Made by a program: the position numbers and the translations under genes. The notes beneath the pieces were generated by a model that had not been told where the DNA came from, did no database searches, and worked only from the letters and a program-made list of their open reading frames with translations. From contig NZ_ANAH02000066.1 of NCBI RefSeq assembly GCF_000335475.2, positions 248,001-312,000 of the forward strand: a DNA stretch of 64,000 bases. The letters are read 5' to 3'. This DNA comes from Cystobacter fuscus DSM 2262. Its GTDB lineage: Bacteria > Myxococcota > Myxococcia > Myxococcales > Myxococcaceae. Below are positions 42,526-55,697 of this stretch, one piece after another (positions within the stretch are counted from its first letter, which is position 1; every line of letters begins with the position of its first letter).

Positions 42526-43266
42526 CTACGTCCAGGCCACGGAGTAGGTGCAGCGGGCGGCGCCCCGGGTGCGGCACATCCCGGGCTCGAGGTGCGTCAG
42601 CATGGCCGAGGGCTCATGGGACCGCGCGAAGGCCAGCAGCAACCCCTCGTCGAAGGCACACGGATAGGGGCCGGTGCAGTCACAGAGGATCTGCTTGTGG
42701 CGGGCGAAGGGGCGCGCCAGGTAGTGGCCGATGCCGTCCTGGAGCTGGCCCGTGTGCTCGGAGAACATCGGCTGGCCGTTGACGGCATGGTTGAGGTGGT
42801 ACATCACGTCCAGGCGCTGGAAGGCGGCGCGGACGTCGATGCCGGCGGGCATGGCCCGGGCGAACCTCGGGATCGAGGCCCCCACCTGCCGCAAGGCCAC
42901 TTCTCCGAAGTCCTTGCGGATCCGCTCGAGCATCCGGAGATGGCCCGCGAGCGGGTACCACGCTTCCGACTCGAACTGGACCAGCCCGTCGGGCCCCGTG
43001 GTCCCCATGCTCTCCTCCAGCATGATCCGGCTGGCGAGTCGCCAGAATGAACCCAGCCCCGAACTGACGATGCCCAGGTTGTGCCCCAGGCACTGGATGC
43101 GCTCGTAGGTGACGTTTCGGATCATGGTTCGGATCATGGCGTTGAAGGTTTTTCCGACCTGGAAGGTCCTCTCGTTCCGGCGGAAGCGCGTTCCACCGAG
43201 GACGAAGGGTATTCTAGGTGTAGATTTCCATCGAGTGGGGGTTTTCCCTTCACCGGGTGTCCGCAT
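42526..43266 (-). CDS. V4R-like uncharacterised protein
   Basis: 246 aa. The C-terminal half has the layout of V4R/4-vinyl-reductase-type sensor domains: helical lead (ALRQVGASIPRFARAM), then a Cys-rich segment (LCDCTGPYPCAFDEG), a hydrophobic helix and a final CRTRGAARCTYSVAW strand. The name V4R-like is a guess from pattern only. ATG 43266 follows GGAGTG; internal ATGs at 43137 and 43125 start a better conserved-looking core (MIRNVTYERIQCLGHNLGIV), and an AT-rich patch near 43215 could be a promoter, so the true start may be internal. Confidence 0.5.
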   Translation of the reverse strand: MRTPGEGKTPTRWKSTPRIPFVLGGTRFRRNERTFQVGKTFNAMIRTMIRNVTYERIQCLGHNLGIVSSGLGSFWRLASRIMLEESMGTTGPDGLVQFESEAWYPLAGHLRMLERIRKDFGEVALRQVGASIPRFARAMPAGIDVRAAFQRLDVMYHLNHAVNGQPMFSEHTGQLQDGIGHYLARPFARHKQILCDCTGPYPCAFDEGLLLAFARSHEPSAMLTHLEPGMCRTRGAARCTYSVAWT

Positions 43267-43352
43267 GAATTCACTCCTGGACGGTGGACGGGAGTCCAGG
43301 GCTCCCGCTGGGCGGTGGAAGGGGGCGGGAGGCATGCACTACAACCCGGGAA

Positions 43353-44102
43353 ATGAGCGGCAGCCGGACGGGCAATTCATTCACGGAAGGGGCCCCGGGG
43401 CCCGAGGGCCTCGGACCCGACGCGCAGGAGCGGGGCGTGCGGCGCGCCTATGGGGAGATCGCCGAGGCCTATGAGGCCTTCTTTCCCTCGCTCCAGCGCT
43501 ACGAGGGGCGGGTGGAGCGCTTCCTCGCGGAGACAGTGACTCCGGGTGCGAGGGTGCTCGACATGGGGTGTGGACCAGGGCTGCTCACGCGGGCGTTGCC
43601 GCCGGACGTGGAGGTGGTGGGCCTGGATCTCTCGCCGGAGATGCTCGAGGTGGCGCGGCGGGGCCGACCTGGGGGGACCTACCGGCCGCACAGCTACCGG
43701 GAGCCGCTCGTCGGGGAGGAGGGCCGCTTCGGGGTGGCCCTGGCGGTGGGGTGCCTGGACTTCTGCGAGGACCTGCCCCGGACCCTCGGACACCTGGCGA
43801 GGGCGCTGGCCCCGGGGGGACGGCTGCTCTTCACGGTGCTGGAGCGCCGGCCGGGGCTCGAGGCCCACGAGGAGGCGAGCTGGCGGCTGCCGGAGGCGGC
43901 TCCCCCGGTGACCCTGTATTTCTGGTCCTTCGCGTTCGTGGCCCGGGCCCTGGAGGACGTGGGACTGGTGCCCGTGCGTTATCGGCACGCACCGGGTTGG
44001 CTGCGACTCATGGACGAGCGGGTGATGCACTTCGGGTGGTGGGACGTGGTGCGGACTGGCTCCGATAAGTCAGGAAGCTCGGCGGGCAGCCAAACTCCTT
44101 GA
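43353..44102 (+). CDS. SAM-dependent methyltransferase, class I
   Basis: 249 aa with motif I VLDMGCGPGLLT, acidic D of motif II in VVGLDLSPEML, and motif III LAPGGRLLFTVLER. The middle YGEIAEAYEAFFPS is a typical lead-in. Acceptor not predictable. The ATG has no strong ribosome site. Divergent from the V4R-like gene with an 86-bp gap. Confidence 0.82.
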   Translation: MSGSRTGNSFTEGAPGPEGLGPDAQERGVRRAYGEIAEAYEAFFPSLQRYEGRVERFLAETVTPGARVLDMGCGPGLLTRALPPDVEVVGLDLSPEMLEVARRGRPGGTYRPHSYREPLVGEEGRFGVALAVGCLDFCEDLPRTLGHLARALAPGGRLLFTVLERRPGLEAHEEASWRLPEAAPPVTLYFWSFAFVARALEDVGLVPVRYRHAPGWLRLMDERVMHFGWWDVVRTGSDKSGSSAGSQTP

Positions 44103-44177
44103 CGCCAGGGGCCAGAGGCGCAAAGCATCCGCCGCCCTTAAGTCCCCCTCATTTCCTCATCATCAGGAGCTTCGTCC

Positions 44178-46437
<2,260 letters not shown>

Positions 46438-46452
46438 TCGCCGCGCGCCGCC

Positions 46453-46507
46453 GCTCCGCCTGGCCGCCCCCGTGGGACGAAATGCTCCACGAGGGGCCGG
46501 GCGGAGC
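46453..46507 (+). terminator. Long GC hairpin after mdh
   Basis: GCTCCGCC (46453-46460) pairs with GGCGGAGC (46500-46507); GGCC and GTGG segments inside also pair, with an AAATG-type loop. No T-tract follows, so it is a likely but imperfect terminator. Confidence 0.45.
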
Positions 46508-46696
46508 GCGGCTGATGCCGGTGATGGAGCGCGCTTATTCTTCGTGATCCGGTAATCTTTGCGGCTTGCTGAATCCACCAGTTAACTTGCCGTAGCACTG
46601 CACCGAGAGGTCCGGTTTGCCGTGCCCGTGAAGACGGGCGGCGGCGCCGGCGCGTGACCCGGCGACGGGCTCTCGGGGACACCAAGGAGACGCAGC

Positions 46697-48577
46697 ATGG
46701 CAGCAGCAGCGCGATTCACGGTGGTGGGCGGCGGACTCGCCGGGCTGATGACCACCATCAAGCTGGCCGAAGCGGGGCATCAGGTCGACATCCTGTCGCT
46801 CGTGCCGGTCAAGCGTTCCCACTCGGTGTGCGCCCAGGGAGGCATCAACGGCGCGGTGAACACGAAGGGGGAGGGTGACAGCCCGGACATCCACGTGAAG
46901 GACACGCTGCGCGGCGGAGACTTCCTCGCCGAGCAGGTCTCCGTGAAGGGCATGTGCTACGCGGCCCCCGGCATCATCTACCTGCTGGATCGCATGGGGG
47001 TGACGTTCAACCGCACGCCCGAGGGTCTGCTCGACTTCCGCCGCTTCGGCGGCACGCTTCACCACCGCACCGCCTTCGCGGGCGCCACCACCGGCCAGCA
47101 GTTGCTCTACGCGCTGGACGAGCAGGTGCGCCGCTGGGAGTCCGAGGGCCGCGTCACCAAGTACGAGCACTGGGAGTGGCTCGGCACGGTGAAGGACGGC
47201 ACGGGCCGGTGCATCGGCAGCGTGGCCATGGACCTGCGCACCAACGAGATCCGCACCTTCCCCGCCGAGGCCGTGTGCCTGGCCACGGGTGGCCCGGGCA
47301 TCGTGTTCGGCCGCTCCACCAACTCCATCATCAACACGGGCACCGCCGCGGGCCGTGCGTACATGGAGGGGGCCATCTACGCCAACGGCGAGTTCATCCA
47401 GGTGCACCCCACCTCCATCCCGGGTGAGGACAAGCTGCGCCTGATGAGCGAGTCGGTGCGTGGCGAGGGCGGCCGCGTGTGGGTGCCGCGCAAGAAGGGC
47501 GACGTGCGCGATCCCCGGCAGATCCCCGAGAGCGATCGCTTCTACTTCCTCGAGGAGAAGTACCCCAAGTACAAGAACCTCGTGCCGCGCGACGTGGCCA
47601 CGCGCGAGATCTTCACCGTGTGCCGCGAGCTGGGCCTGGGCATCGGCGGCCGCGACGCCGTGTTCCTGGACGTCACGCACATCCCCGCGGCCAAGCTCAC
47701 CGAGAAGCTCGGCGGCGTGATGGAGATCTACGAGAAGTTCGTGGGCGATGACCCGCGCCACGTGCCCATGCAGATCTTCCCGGGCATGCACTACTCGATG
47801 GGCGGCCTGCACGTGTCCTTCGAGGCGGACTCGAAGACGCAGACGCCGCTGGTGGGCAGCCCCATCAACCACACCACGCGCATCCCCGGCCTGTACGCCG
47901 CGGGCGAGGCCGAGTACGCCTACCACGGCGCCAACCGCCTGGGCGCCAACTCGCTCCTGTCCTGCATCTACGCCGGCATGCTCAGCGGCCCGGCCATGGC
48001 GTCGTTCGCCAAGAACAACACCAAGAGCGCCACCGACGCGGACCTGCAGAAGCACTTCGCCGAGGCGAAGAAGTTCTGGGAGGAGCGCTTCGCCTCCATC
48101 AAGAAGATGGACGGCAAGGAGAACGCGTACGGGCTCACCAAGGAGCTCGGCGACATCATGACGGAGAACGTCACCGTCGTGCGCTACAACGACCGGCTGC
48201 AGAAGACGCTGGATCGGATCCGCGAGTTCAAGGATCGCTGGAAGAACATCAACGCGCTGGACACGGGCAACGTGGCCAACCGCAGCATCTCCTACGCCAA
48301 CCAGCTCTGGAACATGTTCGAGCTGGCCGAGGTCATCACCAAGAGCGCGCTGATGCGCGACGAGAGCCGCGGCGCCCACTACAAGCCGGACTTCTCGCTG
48401 CCCGAGCCCGCCTCGAAGGACCCCACGCAGGACGCCAACTGGATGGGGCTGTGGAAGAAGCGCCACGAGAAGTGGGCCAAGGCGACGCTCGCGTCCTATT
48501 CGCCCGAGTCGCCGCAGATCAGCTACGAGGACATCCCCACGCCCGTGCTCGACCCCGAGCCGCGCTGGTACGCCTGA
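46697..48577 (+). CDS. sdhA: Succinate dehydrogenase flavoprotein subunit
   Basis: 626 aa FAD subunit of the B-type (Bacillus/epsilon/delta) succinate:quinone reductase. FAD loop VVGGGLAGLMTTIKLAE, covalent-FAD His in HHRTAFAGAT, catalytic HPTSIPGEDKL, and MHYSMGGLHV. It oxidises succinate on the membrane, passing electrons to SdhB. AAGGAGA lies before the ATG. In relatives a membrane subunit gene precedes sdhA; here the 259-bp gap after mdh is too short for it. Confidence 0.96.
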   Translation: MAAAARFTVVGGGLAGLMTTIKLAEAGHQVDILSLVPVKRSHSVCAQGGINGAVNTKGEGDSPDIHVKDTLRGGDFLAEQVSVKGMCYAAPGIIYLLDRMGVTFNRTPEGLLDFRRFGGTLHHRTAFAGATTGQQLLYALDEQVRRWESEGRVTKYEHWEWLGTVKDGTGRCIGSVAMDLRTNEIRTFPAEAVCLATGGPGIVFGRSTNSIINTGTAAGRAYMEGAIYANGEFIQVHPTSIPGEDKLRLMSESVRGEGGRVWVPRKKGDVRDPRQIPESDRFYFLEEKYPKYKNLVPRDVATREIFTVCRELGLGIGGRDAVFLDVTHIPAAKLTEKLGGVMEIYEKFVGDDPRHVPMQIFPGMHYSMGGLHVSFEADSKTQTPLVGSPINHTTRIPGLYAAGEAEYAYHGANRLGANSLLSCIYAGMLSGPAMASFAKNNTKSATDADLQKHFAEAKKFWEERFASIKKMDGKENAYGLTKELGDIMTENVTVVRYNDRLQKTLDRIREFKDRWKNINALDTGNVANRSISYANQLWNMFELAEVITKSALMRDESRGAHYKPDFSLPEPASKDPTQDANWMGLWKKRHEKWAKATLASYSPESPQISYEDIPTPVLDPEPRWYA

Positions 48578-48593
48578 GCAGAGAGGGAACGAC

Positions 48594-49427
48594 ATGGACC
48601 ACGCGACCACGACGCAAGCGCCTGTCAGCAACACGACCAAGCACGTCACCTTCCGCATCTGGCGCCAGGACGGTCCGGATCAGCAGGGGCACTACGACGA
48701 GTTCCGCATCGCCTACCGCCCGGGAGCCAACGTCGTCTCCTGTCTCATGGAGATCCAGCGCAACCCCGTCACCACCGACGGGCGCAAGGTGGCCCCGGTC
48801 ATCTGGGACGCCGCGTGCCTGGAAGAGGTGTGCGGCAGCTGCGCCATGAACATCAACGGCCGGGTGCGCATGGCGTGCTCCGCGCTCATCGATCGCGTCA
48901 TCGGCAATGGGGAAGCCACCATCACCCTGGAGCCGATGAAGAAGTTCCCCGTCACGCGCGACCTGTCGGTGAACCGCGATCGCATGTTCGAGGCGCTCAA
49001 GCGCGTCAAGGGGTGGATCCCCATCGACGGCACCCACAACCTGGGCCCCGGTCCGCGCCAGTCTCCGGCGGATCACTCGGTGATGTACAAGCTGTCCACG
49101 TGCATCACGTGCGGCAGCTGCCTCGAGGCGTGCCCGCAGGTGACGATCGACAACGACTTCATGGGCGCCGCCGCCATCAGCCAGGCGCGGCTCTTCAACA
49201 TGAACCCCACGGGCAAGATGAACTCCGAGGAGCGCGTGCGCGGGCTCATGGGCCCCGGCGGCATCCAGGACTGCGGCAAGGCACAGAACTGCGTGAAGGT
49301 GTGCCCCAAGGAGATCCCGCTCACCACCTCCATCGCGGTGATGAACCGCGAGGTGACCAAGCAGATCATCAAGGACATCTTCTTCAATCAGGAAGGCGAC
49401 AAGAAGGCGACGGGCGGTCCGGGCTAG
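48594..49427 (+). CDS. sdhB: Succinate dehydrogenase iron-sulfur subunit
   Basis: 277 aa. Three Fe-S centres: [2Fe-2S] ligands in [18 protein letters not shown], then [13 protein letters not shown] ([4Fe-4S]) and [17 protein letters not shown] ([3Fe-4S]). Electrons go from SdhA to the quinone. 16 bp after sdhA; ribosome site AGAGGGA. Followed by a strong terminator. Confidence 0.96.
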   Translation: MDHATTTQAPVSNTTKHVTFRIWRQDGPDQQGHYDEFRIAYRPGANVVSCLMEIQRNPVTTDGRKVAPVIWDAACLEEVCGSCAMNINGRVRMACSALIDRVIGNGEATITLEPMKKFPVTRDLSVNRDRMFEALKRVKGWIPIDGTHNLGPGPRQSPADHSVMYKLSTCITCGSCLEACPQVTIDNDFMGAAAISQARLFNMNPTGKMNSEERVRGLMGPGGIQDCGKAQNCVKVCPKEIPLTTSIAVMNREVTKQIIKDIFFNQEGDKKATGGPG

Positions 49428-49456
49428 CGCCCACGTGTCAGCTCGCCGTACTTTTT

Positions 49457-49507
49457 CCGAGGCTCCGAGTCTGGCGTGAATTCGCCGGGCCGGAGCCTCG
49501 GTCTTTT
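49457..49507 (+). terminator. Rho-independent terminator after sdhB
   Basis: CCGAGGCTCCG (49457-49467) pairs exactly with CGGAGCCTCGG (49491-49501), with an inner GGCG/CGCC stem, followed by TCTTTT. Ends sdhAB. Confidence 0.85.
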
Positions 49508-49529
49508 CCCGTCCGCCAGGGCAGGGCCC

Positions 49530-49562
49530 TTGACACTCGGGCCTTGCCAAGCGGGCCATTCT
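49530..49562 (+). promoter_or_regulatory. Possible sucC promoter
   Basis: A perfect TTGACA (49530-49535) follows the sdhB terminator; the -10 is poor (CATTCT at 49557-49562, spacing 21 bp). Position and context fit a promoter for sucCD-ndk. Confidence 0.3.
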
Positions 49563-49639
49563 GCGCGAGAGAGGCAGCCGTCCCGGGGGGCTGGCTCCCG
49601 GAGGCCAGTCTCGCGTTACCCGCATCACCCGGAGCTTCG

Positions 49640-50800
<1,161 letters not shown>

Positions 50801-50824
50801 TTCCAGGCAGAGAAAGGTCAAGCC

Positions 50825-51727
<903 letters not shown>

Positions 51728-51766
51728 TTCCCCATTTCTTCCACGTCACAACGAGGAGCCAAGACC

Positions 51767-52210
51767 ATGGCCATCGAGCGTACGCTGTCCATCATCAAGC
51801 CCGACGGGCTTCAGAAGGGCGTCATCGGCAAGATCATCTCCCGCTTCGAGGAGAAGGGTCTCAAGCCGGTCGCCATCCGTCTGCAGCACCTGTCGCAGGC
51901 GCAGGCCGAGGGGTTCTACGCCGTCCACAAGGCGCGCCCCTTCTTCAAGGACCTGGTGAGCTTCATGATCTCCGGCCCCGTCGTCCTGATGGTGCTCGAG
52001 GGTGAGAACGCCGTCGCGGGCAACCGTGATCTCATGGGCGCCACCAACCCGGCCAACGCGGCCCCCGGCACCATCCGCCGCGACTTCGCCACCAGCATCG
52101 ACCAGAACACGGTGCACGGCTCGGACAGCCTGGAGAACGCGAAGAACGAGATCGCGTACTTCTTCCGCGAGACCGAGATCCACGGCTACGAGTACTCCGG
52201 CAAGAAGTAG
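51767..52210 (+). CDS. ndk: Nucleoside diphosphate kinase
   Basis: 147 aa. [18 protein letters not shown] at the N-terminus and the catalytic phosphohistidine in [10 protein letters not shown]. It moves the gamma phosphate among nucleotides; its position after sucCD is common because SucCD produces NTP. AGGAG precedes the ATG. A terminator follows. Confidence 0.97.
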   Translation: MAIERTLSIIKPDGLQKGVIGKIISRFEEKGLKPVAIRLQHLSQAQAEGFYAVHKARPFFKDLVSFMISGPVVLMVLEGENAVAGNRDLMGATNPANAAPGTIRRDFATSIDQNTVHGSDSLENAKNEIAYFFRETEIHGYEYSGKK

Positions 52211-52246
52211 TCCCGACGGGCCTCGGTAAGAGGCCCGGTGGACTCG

Positions 52247-52293
52247 AGGCCCGGCTCCCGCGCGCGGTTCGCGGGGGCCGGGCCTTCGTCTTT
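52247..52293 (+). terminator. Terminator after ndk
   Basis: AGGCCCGGC (52247-52255) pairs with GCCGGGCCT (52277-52285) around a GC-rich inner stem, then TCGTCTTT. It lies before the convergent dienelactone hydrolase stop. Confidence 0.75.
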
Positions 52294-53015
52294 CAGGAGA
52301 AGAAGACCTCGGCGAGGAAGGGCGCGAGCGACGTCCACGCGCGGCGCGAGGCCTTCTCACTGTACAGGATGCCCGAGGCGGGATCATTGGCGAACGGCGC
52401 CATGAAGGCGTGCATGGTCCCGCCGTACGCGTGCACCTGCCAGTCCGCCTTGCACCGGGTGAGCTCGCGGCCCAGGGCCACCACGTCCTCGGGCAGTGCC
52501 ATGGGATCGTCCCACCCGTGGAAGACCATGACCTTGGCCTTGATCTCCGTCTCCGCGAGATCATCGGGGCGGCCCAGCAGGCCATGGAAGCTCGCCACGC
52601 CTCGTACGTCCGCGCCCGTGCGCGCCAGGTCCAGCACGCACAGCCCCCCGAAGCAGAACCCGATCGCGGCCACCCGGGTGGCATCCACCTCGGACAGGCT
52701 CCGGACGGTCTCGACGGTCTTCAAGATGCGGTCGCGCAGCGTTGCCCGGTCGGCAACCAGGGGCGTCATGAGCGCCCGACACTCGTCGGGTGTCGTGCCC
52801 CTCAGGCCCTTGCCGTAGAGATCACAGGCGAAGCCCGCATATCCCCAATCGGTGAGCTTCTTCGCGAAGTCGAGCTGCGCCTCGCTGCGGCCTTCCCACC
52901 CGTGGAAGACCAGCACCGCGGGCCGCTTGCCCTCGCGGCCGCTGTCGAAGGCCAGCACGCCCTCGAAGGCCTTGTCGCCGTGGGTGTATTCGACTGCTCG
53001 GGTGTCGAGGCTCAT
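52293..53015 (-). CDS. Dienelactone hydrolase-family protein
   Basis: 240 aa alpha/beta hydrolase with a Cys nucleophile: oxyanion VFHGWEGRSE, nucleophile elbow GFCFGG (as in dienelactone hydrolase), Asp in HGWDDPMAL, His in GGTMHAFMAP. Likely cytoplasmic esterase/lactonase, substrate unknown. Its ATG overlaps the preceding DUF4265-like gene by ATGA, so it is translated from the same mRNA as the HNH nuclease and its partner. Confidence 0.88.
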   Translation of the reverse strand: MSLDTRAVEYTHGDKAFEGVLAFDSGREGKRPAVLVFHGWEGRSEAQLDFAKKLTDWGYAGFACDLYGKGLRGTTPDECRALMTPLVADRATLRDRILKTVETVRSLSEVDATRVAAIGFCFGGLCVLDLARTGADVRGVASFHGLLGRPDDLAETEIKAKVMVFHGWDDPMALPEDVVALGRELTRCKADWQVHAYGGTMHAFMAPFANDPASGILYSEKASRRAWTSLAPFLAEVFFS

Positions 53016-53485
53016 GATGGATCCCTTCTGGATTCCTCGTCCTCTCGCTTTGGTTCAATGAAGCCCAGACACGCTTCCTGGTACTCGAACTGCCCGGCAC
53101 GTTCACCCTGTTCTAGGAACGCCTTGATGGCTTCGTAGGGCACGTCGGGAGGAACATCCACTGCCACCAATCGAGGCAGGTCGCTCACTTCCGAGGCGCA
53201 GCCCCGTTGACGGAGGGCCGCTCGGACCGGTTCAACATCCTCCTGCCTCGAAAACCAGAGCTGAATGGTGCTATGCCCGCCAGGGCGTACCAGCTCGGAG
53301 TACCAGAGAACTCCACTCGCGTCTGGCTGGGCCGAGACGGTATCTCCCGCGGCGAGCCCCGTGACGTAAAATGGGATGTTGTCGATTTCATACCCATCAT
53401 CCCGTTGGATGACCCACATGGTCTCGGTCTCGCCCACGCCATCAGAATTCTCGAACGGGAAGCGGAGTTTCAGTCTCTCAGTCAT
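53012..53485 (-). CDS. DUF4265-like protein (candidate immunity protein)
   Basis: 157 aa cytoplasmic protein, mostly beta-strand in the first half (LKLRFPFENSDGVGETETMWVI, YEIDNIPFYVTGLAAGDTVSA) and an alpha/beta second half. The pattern matches DUF4265 from memory; it has no signal peptide. The ATG at 53485 overlaps the stop of the HNH nuclease gene by 4 bp (ATGA), which is the layout of toxin-immunity pairs. So a role in neutralising the nuclease is inferred, not shown. It also overlaps the next gene. Confidence 0.6.
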   Translation of the reverse strand: MTERLKLRFPFENSDGVGETETMWVIQRDDGYEIDNIPFYVTGLAAGDTVSAQPDASGVLWYSELVRPGGHSTIQLWFSRQEDVEPVRAALRQRGCASEVSDLPRLVAVDVPPDVPYEAIKAFLEQGERAGQFEYQEACLGFIEPKREDEESRRDPS

Positions 53486-54006
53486 GGCGCCTTGTTTGAT
53501 TTTTCGAGATTGCACTCCCGGCACAACACCTGCCCATTTTCAGGTGTCCCTTCGCCGCCTTTGCTTTTCGGGATGACATGATCGCGCTCGCGCTGGTTGG
53601 TGGGGGGCGACACACCGCTCTGGCTCTTTTGTCCAGGCACGACCTCGATCCCACAGTTCTCGCACTTGTTGATGCCATCGTTCTTCGTGGCGTTCGCCGC
53701 GTCGATCTTCTTCTTTCCGGCGGGGGTAAAGGCTTTCCCCGTGCGGGAGTCACCTGCACCTCCTTTCGTGGCCTTGCTCGCGAAGGAGGAGGGGTCGCTG
53801 GCCGCTGACCCCAGCTGGGTCAATTGACCCCCGTGGACTGAGGGCTCCAGGTTCACCGCGGACGTGAGTGGGGCATCCAGCGGTGAACGTGGGGCCGACT
53901 GGATGCAGGAGCTTCCAGCCTGGGCGGATGACGGGACGACCAGGGACAGGAGCGTGACCGTGAGTAGCAGGCAAGCGGTGCTGAAACGGCCTTGAGGAAG
54001 GGGCAT
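53482..54006 (-). CDS. Exported HNH nuclease (polymorphic-toxin type)
   Basis: 174 aa. A signal peptide (residues 1 to about 30, hydrophobic core ACLLLTVTLLSLVV) leads to a Ser/Ala-rich linker and, from residue 88, an HNH toxin domain: KAFTPAGKKKIDAAN, C115xxC118, GVSPPTNQ, D142-H143, PKSKGGEGTPENGQ (N157), C162xxC165. These residues are the metal and phosphate ligands of HNH nucleases found at the ends of large toxins. Start at ATG 54006 (GGAGCAG upstream) gives a clean signal peptide; a longer start at 54108 is unlikely. Confidence 0.85.
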   Translation of the reverse strand: MPLPQGRFSTACLLLTVTLLSLVVPSSAQAGSSCIQSAPRSPLDAPLTSAVNLEPSVHGGQLTQLGSAASDPSSFASKATKGGAGDSRTGKAFTPAGKKKIDAANATKNDGINKCENCGIEVVPGQKSQSGVSPPTNQRERDHVIPKSKGGEGTPENGQVLCRECNLEKSNKAP

Positions 54007-54153
54007 GGGACTGCTCCAGGAACCGGGGGGGGGCACAAGGGGCGCCTGGAGTACTCTCTTCCAAACCGTCCGGGGCGGGGAAGGGGACGAGCCCTCCTTT
54101 GACTCCACCGGCCTGGTTGTGGGAAGTGGCTCCTACACCTCTCCGTTGGAACC

Positions 54154-55320
54154 ATGATGACGCCGACAGAGCCCGCCAGCGCCACCGTCGACACCGCCGC
54201 CCCGCCCGTGCCCGCGCCCACCCCGGCCGCCACGCCGCGCACGGAGGTCTCCAGCCTTACCCTGGAGGGGCTCACCCGCTTCCTCACCGAGCAGCTCGGC
54301 GAGCGCGCCTTCCGCGCCGGCCAGCTCTACCGGTGGATCCACCAGCGCGGCGCCACCTCGTTCGACGAGATGACGGACCTGTCCAAGGCCCTGCGCGAGA
54401 AGCTCAAGGCCCATGCGGAGATCGTCCCCCTGGTCAAGGACGCCGAGCAGCGCTCGGTGGACGGCACCATCAAGTACCGCTGGAAGACCCGGGACGGCCG
54501 CTACATCGAGTCCGTCTACATGCCCTCGGAGGACCGCAAGACGCTGTGCGTGTCCACCCAGGTGGGCTGCGCCATGGCGTGCACCTTCTGCATGACGGGC
54601 ACGCTCGGCCTCAAGCGCAACCTCACCCCGGGGGAGATCGTCGCCCAGGTGCACGCGGTCAACCGCGAGGTGCGCAAGAACGAGGGCCTGGAGACCCTGC
54701 GCCCGCTCTCCAACCTGGTCTTCATGGGCATGGGCGAGCCCCTGCACAACTTCGAGAACCTCAAGACGTCGCTCGCCATCCTCCAGTCCCAGGACGGGCC
54801 CAACTTCAGCCACCGCCACATCACCGTGTCCACCGTGGGCCTCGTGCCGATGATCGAGCGCTTCGGGCAGGAGACGGACGTGAAGCTCGCCATCTCCCTC
54901 AACGCGAGCACCGACGAGCAGCGCTCCAAGACGATGCCCGTCAACCGCAAGTGGAACATCGCCGCGCTGCTCGACGCCTGCCGCAAGTTCCCCCTGCGCC
55001 AGGGCCGCCGCATCACCTTCGAGTACGTGCTCCTGCGCGACTTCAACGACTCGGACGAGGACGCCGCGCGCCTCATCCAGCTGCTCGACGGCATCCCCGC
55101 CAAGGTCAACCTCATCCCCTACAACGAGAACCCCGGCCTGGGCTTCCAGACGACCATGGACGAGCGCGCCGAGCGCTTCCGGGAACTGCTCTGCGCGGGG
55201 CACGTGGCGGCCTTCATCCGCCAGAATCGGGGCCGGGACATCGCCGGCGCCTGTGGCCAGCTGGCCAATCGGGGAGGGGAGAGCCCCTCGGAAACACCGC
55301 AAAGCCCCGAGCTTCCTTGA
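54154..55320 (+). CDS. rlmN: 23S rRNA/tRNA adenine-C2 methyltransferase
   Basis: 388 aa radical-SAM methyltransferase: [4Fe-4S] ligands C139, C143, C146 (GCAMACTFC), LVFMGMGEP, the methylated-Cys loop near the end (GACGQL), and RWIHQRGATSFDEMTDL in the N-terminal domain. The first 30 residues are Pro/Ala-rich. It makes m2A2503 in 23S rRNA and m2A37 in tRNA. Lies just upstream of the rpsP operon. Confidence 0.95.
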   Translation: MMTPTEPASATVDTAAPPVPAPTPAATPRTEVSSLTLEGLTRFLTEQLGERAFRAGQLYRWIHQRGATSFDEMTDLSKALREKLKAHAEIVPLVKDAEQRSVDGTIKYRWKTRDGRYIESVYMPSEDRKTLCVSTQVGCAMACTFCMTGTLGLKRNLTPGEIVAQVHAVNREVRKNEGLETLRPLSNLVFMGMGEPLHNFENLKTSLAILQSQDGPNFSHRHITVSTVGLVPMIERFGQETDVKLAISLNASTDEQRSKTMPVNRKWNIAALLDACRKFPLRQGRRITFEYVLLRDFNDSDEDAARLIQLLDGIPAKVNLIPYNENPGLGFQTTMDERAERFRELLCAGHVAAFIRQNRGRDIAGACGQLANRGGESPSETPQSPELP

Positions 55321-55353
55321 CAATCCGCTCGTGGGGGCGTTAAGAGCGCCCCC
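55317..55353 (+). promoter_or_regulatory. Promoter and hairpin before rpsP
   Basis: TTGACA (55317-55322), 18-bp spacer, TAAGAG (55341-55346), overlapping a perfect 7-bp hairpin (GGGGGCG 55333-55339 / CGCCCCC 55347-55353). It begins within the rlmN stop. It may be a promoter for rpsP or a GC hairpin without T-run; both are possible. Confidence 0.35.
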
Positions 55354-55408
55354 CTCCAAGCTGATCACCTTCTTGTCTCACCTTCAGATTTCACCTGGAG
55401 CATCAGAA

Positions 55409-55672
55409 ATGGCCGTTGTCCTCCGTCTCGCCCGCGCGGGCGCCAAGAAGAAGCCGTACTACCACGTGGTGGCCACCGACTCCCGCAACCCCCGGGACGG
55501 CAAGTTCATCGAGGCCGTGGGCGCCTACGATCCGAACCAGAACCCGGCCAAGGTGGAGTTCGACGCGGATCGTCTGGAGTACTGGCTCAAGAGCGGCGCG
55601 CTGCCCTCCGAGACCGTTGGCGAGCTCATCAAGCGCCACAAGCGCACCGCCGCCGCCACCCCCGCTTCCTAG
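55409..55672 (+). CDS. rpsP: 30S ribosomal protein S16
   Basis: 87 aa. Opening VVLRLARAGAKKKPYYHVV is the S16 signature; GKFIEAVGAYDPN and YWLKSGALPSETV follow. Standard length. First of rpsP-khpA-rimM-trmD-rplS. Confidence 0.97.
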   Translation: MAVVLRLARAGAKKKPYYHVVATDSRNPRDGKFIEAVGAYDPNQNPAKVEFDADRLEYWLKSGALPSETVGELIKRHKRTAAATPAS

Positions 55673-55697
55673 TCCCTGCCGGGGCTGAGTCGACAGC

